Source of the DNA: Auanema rhodensis
Taxonomy: Eukaryota; Nematoda; Chromadorea; Rhabditida; Rhabditidae
Assembly: GCA_964057225.1 (NCBI GenBank)
Contig: OZ059897.1
Span: 21,080,001 to 21,144,000, forward strand
Reading direction: 5' to 3'
Length of the DNA: 64,000 nt
Below, piece after piece: positions 50,899 through 63,189 of this stretch. The stretch's first letter is position 1, and each line of letters opens with the position of its first letter. The notes under the pieces were generated by a model. The model was not told where the DNA came from. It did not search any database and saw nothing but the letters and a program-made list of their open reading frames with translations. The position numbers and the translations under genes were made by a program.

Positions 50899-53707
50899 AA
50901 AAATTAGTTATGATCGTTTGAAAAATGATGCATTAGTGTATGTTGAGTTTCCATGTACACTCAACATTGCTTCCAAAAACATTTTGACAAAAATTTTTTC
51001 GAAAAATTTCAAAATAATTTAGCAAAAAGTAGATGTTTTTAGATTCCTTTTTTCAAAGCAAAGACGATGGACAATGTTATTCAACGAAAAAATTAATTCT
51101 TCAGGGTGAAAATCGAGGATATAAGTGTGAACTTATATCAGTTGATATCTCGGTGCATTTTTAAGCTAGCGCAAATCTGATAACACAGATCGACGCAGCT
51201 TAAAAATCCGCATCGAATGCACTATACTACATTGAGAAACGCTTAATACAAAAATTAGTTATGATCGTTTGAAAAATGATGCATTAGTGTATGTTGAGTT
51301 TCCATGTACACTCAACATTGCTTCCAAAAACATTTTGACAAAAATTTTTTCGAAAAATTTCAAAATAATTTAGCAAAAAGTAGATGTTTTTAGATTCCTT
51401 TTTTCAAAGCAAAGACGATGGACAATGTTATTCAACGAAAAAATTAATTCTTCAGGGTGAAAATCGAGGATATAAGTGTGAACTTATATCAGTTGATATC
51501 TCGGTGCATTTTTAAGCTAGCGCAAATCTGATAACACAGATCGACGCAGCTTAAAAATCCGCATCGAATGCACTAAACTACATTAAAAAACGCTTAATAC
51601 AAAAATTAGTTATGATCGTTTGAAAAATGATGCATTAGTGTATGTTGAGTTTTCATGTACACTCAACATTGCTTCCAAAAACATTTTGACAAAAATTTTT
51701 TCGAAAAATTTCAAAATAATTTAGCAAAAAGTAGATGTTTTTAGATTCCTTTTTTCAAAGCAAAGACGATGGACAATGTTATTCAACGAAAAAATCATAT
51801 CTTCAGGGTGAAAATCGAGGATATAAGTGTGAACTTATATCAGTTGATATCTCGGTGCATTTTTAAGCTAGCGCAAATCTGATAACACAGATCGACGCAG
51901 CTTAAAAATCCGCATCGAATGCACTATACTACATTGAGAAACGCTTAATACAAAAATTAGTTATGATCGTTTGAAAAATGATGCATTAGTGTATGTTGAG
52001 TTTCCATGTACACTCAACATTGCTTCCAAAAACATTTTGACAAAAATTTTTTTCGAAAAATTTCAAGATAATTTAGCAAAAAGTAGATGTTTTTAGATTC
52101 CTTTTTTCAAGGCAAAGACGATGGACAATGTTATTTAACGAAAAAATTAATTCTTCAGGGTGAAAATCGAGGATATAAGTGTAAACTTATATCAGTTGAT
52201 ATCTCGGTGCATTTTTAAGCTAGCGCAAATCTGATAACACAGATCGACGCAGCTTAAAAATCCGCATCGAATGCACTATACTACATTGAGAAACGCTTAA
52301 TACAAAAATTAGTTATGATCGTTTGAAAAATGATGCATTAGTGTATGTTGAGTTTCCATGTACACTCAACATTGCTTCCAAAAACATTTTGACAAAAATT
52401 TTTTCGAAAAATTTCAAAATAATTTAGCAAAAAGTAGATGTTTTTAGATTCCTTTTTTCAAAGCAAAGACGATGGACAATGTTATTCAACGAAAAAATTA
52501 ATTCTTCAGGGTGAAAATCGAGGATATAAGTGTGAACTTATATCAGTTGATATCTCGGTGCATTTTTAAGCTAGCGTAAATCTGATAACACAAATCGACG
52601 CAGCTTAAAAATCCGCATCGAATGCACTATACTACATTGAGAAAAGCTTAATACAAAAATTAGTTATGATCGTTTGAAAAATGATGCATTAGTGTATGTT
52701 GAGTTTCCATGTACACTCAACATTGCTTCCAAAAACATTTTGACAAAAATTGTTTCGAAAAATTTCAAAATAATTTAGCAAAAAGTAGATGTTTTTAGAT
52801 TCCTTTTTTCAAGGCAAAGACGATGGACAATGTTATTTAACGAAAAAATTAATTCTTCAGGGTGAAAATCGAGGATATAAGTGTGAACTTATATCAGTTG
52901 ATATCTCGGTGCATTTTTAAGCTAGCGCAAATCTGATAACACAGATCGACGCAGCTTAAAAATCCGCATCGAATGCACTATACTACATTAAAAAACGCTT
53001 AATACAAAAATTAGTTATGATCGTTTGAAAAATGATGCATTAGTGTATGTTGAGTTTCCATGTACACTCAACATTGCTTCCAAAAACATTTTGACAAAAA
53101 TTTTTTCGAAAAATTTCAAAATAATTTAGCAAAAAGTAGATGTTTTTAGATTCCTTTTTTCAAAGCAAAGACGATGGACAATGTTATTCAACGAAAAAAT
53201 TAATTCTTCAGGGTGAAAATCGAGGATATAAGTGTGAACTTATATCAGTTGATATCTCGGTGCATTTTTAAGCTAGCGTAAATCTGATAACACAAATCGA
53301 CGCAGCTTAAAAATCCGCATCGAATGCACTATACTACATTGAGAAAAGCTTAATACAAAAATTAGTTATGATCGTTTGAAAAATGATGCATTAGTGTATG
53401 TTGAGTTTCCATGTACACTCAACATTGCTTCCAAAAACATTTTGACAAAAATTGTTTCGAAAAATTTCAAAATAATTTAGCAAAAAGTAGATGTTTTTAG
53501 ATTCCTTTTTTCAAGGCAAAGACGATGGACAATGTTATTTAACGAAAAAATTAATTCTTCAGGGTGAAAATCGAGGATATAAGTGTAAACTTATATCAGT
53601 TGATATCTCGGTGCATTTTTAAGCTAGCGCAAATCTGATAACACAGATCGACGCAGCTTAAAAATCCGCATCGAATGCACTATACTACATTGAGAAACGC
53701 TTAATAC
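50899..53707. repeat. Octameric HOR, copy 1 (2809 bp)
   Basis: Order: Q (50899), Q with CTAAACTAC (51250), R (51601), S (51952), Q-TA (52304), P (52655), Q-TA (53006), P-A (53357). CTAAACTAC at about 51573 is found only here and at the matching place in copy 2. Length is eight monomers plus the extra T of S. Confidence 0.88.
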
Positions 53708-56516
53708 AAAAATTAGTTATGATCGTTTGAAAAATGATGCATTAGTGTATGTTGAGTTTCCATGTACACTCAACATTGCTTCCAAAAACATTTTGACAAA
53801 AATTTTTTCGAAAAATTTCAAAATAATTTAGCAAAAAGTAGATGTTTTTAGATTCCTTTTTTCAAAGCAAAGACGATGGACAATGTTATTCAACGAAAAA
53901 ATTAATTCTTCAGGGTGAAAATCGAGGATATAAGTGTGAACTTATATCAGTTGATATCTCGGTGCATTTTTAAGCTAGCGCAAATCTGATAACACAGATC
54001 GACGCAGCTTAAAAATCCGCATCGAATGCACTATACTACATTGAGAAACGCTTAATACAAAAATTAGTTATGATCGTTTGAAAAATGATGCATTAGTGTA
54101 TGTTGAGTTTCCATGTACACTCAACATTGCTTCCAAAAACATTTTGACAAAAATTTTTTCGAAAAATTTCAAAATAATTTAGCAAAAAGTAGATGTTTTT
54201 AGATTCCTTTTTTCAAAGCAAAGACGATGGACAATGTTATTCAACGAAAAAATTAATTCTTCAGGGTGAAAATCGAGGATATAAGTGTGAACTTATATCA
54301 GTTGATATCTCGGTGCATTTTTAAGCTAGCGCAAATCTGATAACACAGATCGACGCAGCTTAAAAATCCGCATCGAATGCACTAAACTACATTAAAAAAC
54401 GCTTAATACAAAAATTAGTTATGATCGTTTGAAAAATGATGCATTAGTGTATGTTGAGTTTTCATGTACACTCAACATTGCTTCCAAAAACATTTTGACA
54501 AAAATTTTTTCGAAAAATTTCAAAATAATTTAGCAAAAAGTAGATGTTTTTAGATTCCTTTTTTCAAAGCAAAGACGATGGACAATGTTATTCAACGAAA
54601 AAATCATATCTTCAGGGTGAAAATCGAGGATATAAGTGTGAACTTATATCAGTTGATATCTCGGTGCATTTTTAAGCTAGCGCAAATCTGATAACACAGA
54701 TCGACGCAGCTTAAAAATCCGCATCGAATGCACTATACTACATTGAGAAACGCTTAATACAAAAATTAGTTATGATCGTTTGAAAAATGATGCATTAGTG
54801 TATGTTGAGTTTCCATGTACACTCAACATTGCTTCCAAAAACATTTTGACAAAAATTTTTTTCGAAAAATTTCAAGATAATTTAGCAAAAAGTAGATGTT
54901 TTTAGATTCCTTTTTTCAAGGCAAAGACGATGGACAATGTTATTTAACGAAAAAATTAATTCTTCAGGGTGAAAATCGAGGATATAAGTGTAAACTTATA
55001 TCAGTTGATATCTCGGTGCATTTTTAAGCTAGCGCAAATCTGATAACACAGATCGACGCAGCTTAAAAATCCGCATCGAATGCACTATACTACATTGAGA
55101 AACGCTTAATACAAAAATTAGTTATGATCGTTTGAAAAATGATGCATTAGTGTATGTTGAGTTTCCATGTACACTCAACATTGCTTCCAAAAACATTTTG
55201 ACAAAAATTTTTTCGAAAAATTTCAAAATAATTTAGCAAAAAGTAGATGTTTTTAGATTCCTTTTTTCAAAGCAAAGACGATGGACAATGTTATTCAACG
55301 AAAAAATTAATTCTTCAGGGTGAAAATCGAGGATATAAGTGTGAACTTATATCAGTTGATATCTCGGTGCATTTTTAAGCTAGCGTAAATCTGATAACAC
55401 AAATCGACGCAGCTTAAAAATCCGCATCGAATGCACTATACTACATTGAGAAAAGCTTAATACAAAAATTAGTTATGATCGTTTGAAAAATGATGCATTA
55501 GTGTATGTTGAGTTTCCATGTACACTCAACATTGCTTCCAAAAACATTTTGACAAAAATTGTTTCGAAAAATTTCAAAATAATTTAGCAAAAAGTAGATG
55601 TTTTTAGATTCCTTTTTTCAAGGCAAAGACGATGGACAATGTTATTTAACGAAAAAATTAATTCTTCAGGGTGAAAATCGAGGATATAAGTGTGAACTTA
55701 TATCAGTTGATATCTCGGTGCATTTTTAAGCTAGCGCAAATCTGATAACACAGATCGACGCAGCTTAAAAATCCGCATCGAATGCACTATACTACATTAA
55801 AAAACGCTTAATACAAAAATTAGTTATGATCGTTTGAAAAATGATGCATTAGTGTATGTTGAGTTTCCATGTACACTCAACATTGCTTCCAAAAACATTT
55901 TGACAAAAATTTTTTCGAAAAATTTCAAAATAATTTAGCAAAAAGTAGATGTTTTTAGATTCCTTTTTTCAAAGCAAAGACGATGGACAATGTTATTCAA
56001 CGAAAAAATTAATTCTTCAGGGTGAAAATCGAGGATATAAGTGTGAACTTATATCAGTTGATATCTCGGTGCATTTTTAAGCTAGCGTAAATCTGATAAC
56101 ACAAATCGACGCAGCTTAAAAATCCGCATCGAATGCACTATACTACATTGAGAAAAGCTTAATACAAAAATTAGTTATGATCGTTTGAAAAATGATGCAT
56201 TAGTGTATGTTGAGTTTCCATGTACACTCAACATTGCTTCCAAAAACATTTTGACAAAAATTGTTTCGAAAAATTTCAAAATAATTTAGCAAAAAGTAGA
56301 TGTTTTTAGATTCCTTTTTTCAAGGCAAAGACGATGGACAATGTTATTTAACGAAAAAATTAATTCTTCAGGGTGAAAATCGAGGATATAAGTGTAAACT
56401 TATATCAGTTGATATCTCGGTGCATTTTTAAGCTAGCGCAAATCTGATAACACAGATCGACGCAGCTTAAAAATCCGCATCGAATGCACTATACTACATT
56501 AAAAAACGCTTAATAC
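53708..56516. repeat. Octameric HOR, copy 2 (2809 bp)
   Basis: All eight monomers match copy 1 in order, including the CTAAACTAC marker in the second (54059) and the extra T in the fourth (54761). The only difference I noticed is the tail of the last monomer, AAAAAACG here and GAGAAACG in copy 1. This is among the youngest large duplications in the window. Confidence 0.88.
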
Positions 56517-58624
56517 AAAAATTAGTTATGATCGTTTGAAAAATGATGCATTAGTGTATGTTGAGTTTTCATGTACACTCAACATTGCTTCCAAAAACAT
56601 TTTGACAAAAATTTTTTCGAAAAATTTCAAAATAATTTAGCAAAAAGTTGATGTTTTTAGATTCCTTTTTTCAAAGCAAAGACGATGGACAATGTTATTC
56701 AACGAAAAAATCATATCTTCAGGGTGAAAATCGAGGATATAAGTGTGAACTTATATCAGTTGATATCTCGGTGCATTTTTAAGCTAGCGCAAATCTGATA
56801 ACACAGATCGACGCAGCTTAAAAATCCGCATCGAATGCACTATACTACATTGAGAAACGCTTAATACAAAAATTAGTTATGATCGTTTGAAAAATGATGC
56901 ATTAGTGTATGTTGAGTTTCCATGTACACTCAACATTGCTTCCAAAAACATTTTGACAAAAATTTTTTTCGAAAAATTTCAAGATAATTTAGCAAAAAGT
57001 AGATGTTTTTAGATTCCTTTTTTCAAGGCAAAGACGATGGACAATGTTATTTAACGAAAAAATTAATTCTTCAGGGTGAAAATCGAGGATATAAGTGTAA
57101 ACTTATATCAGTTGATATCTCGGTGCATTTTTAAGCTAGCGCAAATCTGATAACACAGATCGACGCAGCTTAAAAATCCGCATCGAATGCACTATACTAC
57201 ATTGAGAAACGCTTAATACAAAAATTAGTTATGATCGTTCGAAAAATGATGCATTAGTGTATGTTGAGTTTCCATGTACACTCAACATTGCTTCCAAAAA
57301 CATTTTGACAAAAATTTTTTCGAAAAATTTCAAAATAATTTAGCAAAAAGTAGATGTCTTTAGATTCCTTTTTTCAAGGCAAAGACGATGGACAATGTTA
57401 TTCAACGAAAAAATTAATTCTTCAGGGTGAAAATCGAGGATATAAGTGTAAACTTATATCAGTTGATATCTCGGTGCATTTTTAAGCTAGCGCAAATCTG
57501 ATAACACAGATCGACGCAGCTTAAAAATCCGCATCGAATGCACTATACTACATTGAGAAACGCTTAATACAAAAATTAGTTATGATCGTTTGAAAAATGA
57601 TGCATTAGTGTATGTTGAGTTTCCATGTACACTCAACATTGCTTCCAAAAACATTTTGACAAAAATTTTTTCGAAAAATTTCAAAATAATTTAGCAAAAA
57701 GTAGATGTTTTTAGATTCCTTTTTTCAAAGCAAAGACGATGGACAATGTTATTCAACGAAAAAATTAATTCTTCAGGGTGAAAATCGAGGATATAAGTGT
57801 GAACTTATATCAGTTGATATCTCGGTGCATTTTTAAGCTAGCGCAAATCTGATAACACAGATCGACGCAGCTTAAAAATCCGCATCGAATGCACTATACT
57901 ACATTAAAAAACGCTTAATACAAAAATTAGTTATGATCGTTTGAAAAATGATGCATTAGTGTATGTTGAGTTTTCATGTACACTCAACATTGCTTCCAAA
58001 AACATTTTGACAAAAATTTTTTCGAAAATTTTCAAAATAATTTAGCAAAAAGTAGATGTTTTTAGATTCCTTTTTTCAAAGCAAAGACGATGGACAATGT
58101 TATTCAACGAAAAAATCATATCTTCAGGGTGAAAATCGAGGATATAAGTGTGAACTTATATCAGTTGATATCTCGGTGCATTTTTAAGCTAGCGCAAATC
58201 TGATAACACAGATCGACGCAGCTTAAAAATCCGCATCGAATGCACTATACTACATTGAGAAACGCTTAATACAAAAATTAGTTATGATCGTTTGAAAAAT
58301 GATGCATTAGTGTATGTTGAGTTTCCATGTACACTCAACATTGCTTCCAAAAACATTTTGACAAAAATTTTTTTCGAAAAATTTCAAGATAATTTAGCAA
58401 AAAGTAGATGTTTTTAGATTCCTTTTTTCAAGGCAAAGACGATGGACAATGTTATTTAACGAAAAAATTAATTCTTCAGGGTGAAAATCGAGGATATAAG
58501 TGTAAACTTATATCAGTTGATATCTCGGTGCATTTTTAAGCTAGCGCAAATCTGATAAAACAGATCGACGCAGCTTAAAAATCCGCATCGAATGCACTAT
58601 ACTACATTGAGAAACGCTTAATAC
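56517..58624. repeat. R, S, U, Q, R, S (monomers 162-167)
   Basis: Starts: 56517, 56868 (352 bp), 57220, 57571, 57922, 58273 (352 bp). Private changes: AAAGTTGATG in 56517, CGTTCGAAAA in 57220, GAAAATTTTC in 57922, GATAAAACAG in 58273. The first R directly follows a P-A instead of a Q, consistent with loss of a Q at this junction. Confidence 0.77.
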
Positions 58625-61081
58625 AAAAATTAGTTATGATCGTTTGAAAAATGATGCATTAGTGTATGTTGAGTTTCCATGTACACTCAACATTGCTTCC
58701 AAAAACATTTTGACAAAAATTTTTTCGAAAAATTTCAAAATAATTTAGCAAAAAGTAGATGTTTTTAGATTCCTTTTTTCAAAGCAAAGACGATGGACAA
58801 TGTTATTCAACGAAAAAATTAATTCTTCAGGGTGAAAATCGAGGATATAAGTGTGAACTTATATCAGTTGATATCTCGGTGCATTTTTAAGCTAGCGTAA
58901 ATCTGATAACACAAATCGACGCAGCTTAAAAATCCGCATCGAATGCACTATACTACATTGAGAAAAGCTTAATACAAAAATTAGTTATGATCGTTTGAAA
59001 AATGATGCATTAGTGTATGTTGAGTTTCCATGTACACTCAACATTGCTTCCAAAAACATTTTGACAAAAATTGTTTCGAAAAATTTCAAAATAATTTAGC
59101 AAAAAGTAGATGTTTTTAGATTCCTTTTTTCAAGGCAAAGACGATGGACAATGTTATTTAACGAAAAAATTAATTCTTCAGGGTGAAAATCGAGGATATA
59201 AGTGTGAACTTATATCAGTTGATATCTCGGTGCATTTTTAAGCTAGCGCAAATCTGATAACACAAATCGACGCAGCTTAAAAATCCGCATCGAATGCACT
59301 ATACTACATTGAAAAAAGCTTAATACAAAAATTAGTTATGATCGTTTGAAAAATGATGCATTAGTGTATGTTGAGTTTCCATGTACACTCAACATTGCTT
59401 CCAAAAACATTTTGACAAAAATTGTTTCGAAAAATTTCAAAATAATTTAGCAAAAAGTAGATGTTTTTAGATTCCTTTTTTCAAGGCAAAGACGATGGAC
59501 AATGTTATTTAACGAAAAAATTAATTCTTCAGGGTGAAAATCGAGGATATAAGTGTGAACTTATATCAGTTGATATCTCGGTGCATTTTTAAGCTAGCGC
59601 AAATCTGATAACACAGATCGACGCAGCTTAAAAATCCGCATCGAATGCACTATACTACATTAAAAAACGCTTAATACAAAAATTAGTTATGATCGTTTGA
59701 AAAATGATGCATTAGTGTATGTTGAGTTTCCATGTACACTCAACATTGCTTCCAAAAACATTTTGACAAAAATTTTTTCGAAAAATTTCAAAATAATTTA
59801 GCAAAAAGTAGATGTTTTTAGATTCCTTTTTTCAAAGCAAAGACGATGGACAATGTTATTCAACAAAAAAATTAATTCTTCAGGGTGAAAATCGAGGATA
59901 TAAGTGTGAACTTATATCAGTTGATATCTCGGTGCATTTTTAAGCTAGCGTAAATCTGATAACACAAATCGACGCAGCTTAAAAATCCGCATCGAATGCA
60001 CTATACTACATTGAGAAAAGCTTAATACAAAAATTAGTTATGATCGTTTGAAAAATGATGCATTAGTGTATGTTGAGTTTCCATGTACACTCAACATTGC
60101 TTCCAAAAACATTTTGACAAAAATTGTTTCGAAAAATTTCAAAATAATTTAGCAAAAAGTAGATGTTTTTAGATTCCTTTTTTCAAGGCAAAGACGATGG
60201 ACAATGTTATTTAACGAAAAAGTTAATTCTTCAGGGTGAAAATCGAGGATATAAGTGTAAACTTATATCAGTTGATATCTCGGTGCATTTTTAAGCTAGC
60301 GCAAATCTGATAACACAGATCGACGCAGCTTAAAAATCCGCATCGAATGCACTATACTACATTGAGAAACGCTTAATACAAAAATTAGTTATGATCGTTT
60401 GAAAAATGATGCATTAGTGTATGTTGAGTTTCCATGTACACTCAACATTGCTTCCAAAAACATTTTGACAAAAATTTTTTCGAAAAATTTCAAAATAATT
60501 TAGCAAAAAGTAGATGTTTTTAGATTCCTTTTTTCAAAGCAAAGACGATGGACAATGTTATTCAACGAAAAAATTAATTCTTCAGGGTGAAAATCGAGGA
60601 TATAAGTGTGAACTTATATCAGTTGATATCAAGGTGCATTTTTAAGCTAGCGCAAATCTGATAACACAGATCGACGCAGCTTAAAAATCCGCATCGAATG
60701 CACTATACTACATTAAAAAACGCTTAATACAAAAATTAGTTATGATCGTTTGAAAAATGATGCATTAGTGTATGTTGAGTTTTCATGTACACTCAACATT
60801 GCTTCCAAAAACATTTTGACAAAAATTTTTTCGAAAAATTTCAAAATAATTTAGCAAAAAGTAGATGTTTTTAGATTCCTTTTTTCAAAGCAAAGACGAT
60901 GGACAATGTTATTCAACGAAAAAATCATATCTTCAGGGTGAAAATCGAGGATATAAGTGTGAACTTATATCAGTTGATATCTCGGTGCATTTTTAAGCTA
61001 GCGCAAATCTGATAACACAGATCGACGCAGCTTAAAAATCCGCATCGAATGCACTATACTACATTGAGAAACGCTTAATAC
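58625..61081. repeat. Q-TA, P, P, Q-TA, P-A, Q, R (monomers 168-174)
   Basis: Starts: 58625, 58976, 59327, 59678, 60029, 60380, 60731. It follows the right-domain phrase with one extra P. Monomer 58976 has C274 with A290, the only split of that linked pair I found, and tail GAAAAAAGC. Monomer 60380 has a double change, GATATCAAGG, at 60631-60632. Confidence 0.78.
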
Positions 61082-61785
61082 AAAAATTAGTTATGATCGT
61101 TTGAAAAATGATGCATTAGTGTATGTTGAGTTTCCATGTACACTCAACATTGCTTCCAAAAACATTTTGACAAAAATTTTTTTCGAAAAATTTCAAGATA
61201 ATTTAGCAAAAAGTAGATGTTTTTAGATTCCTTTTTTCAAGGCAAAGACGATGGACAATGTTATTTAACGAAAAAATTAATTCTTCAGGGTGAAAATCGA
61301 GGATATAAGTGTAAACTTATATCAGTTGATATCTCGGTGCATTTTTAAGCTAGCGCAAATCTGATAACACAGATCGACGCAGCTTAAAAATCCGCATCGA
61401 ATGCACTATACTACATTGAGAAACGCTTAATACAAAAATTAGTTATGATCGTTTGAAAAATGATGCATTAGTGTATGTTGAGTTTCCATGTACACTCAAC
61501 ATTGCTTCCAAAAACATTTTGACAAAAATTTTTTTCGAAAAATTTCAAGATAATTTAGCAAAAAGTAGATGTTTTTAGATTCCTTTTTTCAAGGCAAAGA
61601 CGATGGACAATGTTATTTAACGAAAAAATTAATTCTTCAGGGTGAAAATCGAGGATATAAGTGTAAACTTATATCAGTTGATATCTCGGTGCATTTTTAA
61701 GCTAGCGCAAATCTGATAACACAGATCGACGCAGCTTAAAAATCCGCATCGAATGCACTATACTACATTGAAAAACGCTTAATAC
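61082..61785. repeat. Tandem S monomers, 352 bp x 2
   Basis: The two units (61082-61433, 61434-61785) both have the extra T, G115, T184 and A231. They differ in the tail (GAGAAACG against GAAAAACG). This is the only place where two S monomers are adjacent, a single-monomer duplication. Confidence 0.85.
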
Positions 61786-62136
61786 AAAAATTAGTTATGA
61801 TCGTTTGAAAAATGATGCATTAGTGTATGTTGAGTTTCCATGTACACTCAACATTGCTTCCAAAAACATTTTGACAAAAATTTTTTCGAAAAATTTCAAA
61901 ATAATTTAGCAAAAAGTAGATGTCTTTAGATTCCTTTTTTCAAGGCAAAGACGATGGACAATGTTATTCAACGAAAAAATTAATTCTTCAGGGTGAAAAT
62001 CGAGGATATAAGTGTAAACTTATATCAGTTGATATCTCGGTGCATTTTTAAGCTAGCGCAAATCTGATAACACAGATCGACGCAGCTTAAAAATCCGCAT
62101 CGAATGCACTATACTACATTGAGAAACGCTTAATAC
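61786..62136. repeat. U-type monomer 177
   Basis: C139, C184, A231 and GAGAAACG tail. It follows S, as U also does at 26328, 46687 and 57220. Confidence 0.8.
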
Positions 62137-63189
62137 AAAAATTAGTTATGATCGTTTGAAAAATGATGCATTAGTGTATGTTGAGTTTCCATGTACACTC
62201 AACATTGCTTCCAAAAACATTTTGACAAAAATTTTTTCGAAAAATTTCAAAATAATTTAGCAAAAAGTAGATGTTTTTAGATTCCTTTTTTCAAAGCAAA
62301 GACGATGGACAATGTTATTCAACGAAAAAATTAATTCTTCAGGGTGAAAATCGAGGATATAAGTGTGAACTTATATCAGTTGATATCTCGGTGCATTTTT
62401 AAGCTAGCGCAAATCTGATAACACAGATCGACGCAGCTTAAAAATCCGCATCGAATGCATTATACTACATTAAAAAACGCTTAATACAAAAATTAGTTAT
62501 GATCGTTTGAAAAATGATGCATTAGTGTATGTTGAGTTTCCATGTACACTCAACATTGCTTCCAAAAACATTTTGACAAAAATTTTTTCGAAAAATTTCA
62601 AAATAATTTAGCAAAAAGTAGATGTTTTTAGATTCCTTTTTTCAAAGCAAAGACGATGGACAATGTTATTCAACGAAAAAATTAATTCTTCAGGGTGAAA
62701 ATCGAGGATATAAGTGTGAACTTATATCAGTTGATATCTCGGTGCATTTTTAAGCTAGCGCAAATCTGATAACACAGATCGACGCAGCTTAAAAATCCGC
62801 ATCGAATGCACTATACTACATTGAGAAAAGCTTAATACAAAAATTAGTTATGATCGTTTGAAAAATGATGCATTAGTGTATGTTGAGTTTCCATGTACAC
62901 TCAACATTGCTTCCAAAAACATTTTGACAAAAATTGTTTCGAAAAATTTCAAAATAATTTAGCAAAAACTAGATGTTTTTAGATTCCTTTTTTCAAGGCA
63001 AAGACGATGGACAATGTTATTTAACGAAAAAATTAATTCTTCAGGGTGAAAATCGAGGATATAAGTGTAAACTTATATCAGTTGATATCTCGGTGCATTT
63101 TTAAGCTAGCGCAAATCTGATAACACAGATCGACGCAGCTTAAAAATCCGCATCGAATGCACTATACTACATTGAGAAACGCTTAATAC
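62137..63189. repeat. Trimeric HOR, copy 1 (1053 bp)
   Basis: Q with private GCATTATAC (62137), Q with HindIII tail (62488), P-A (62839, private AAAACTAGATG). The GCATTATAC marker recurs exactly 1053 bp later. Confidence 0.82.
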
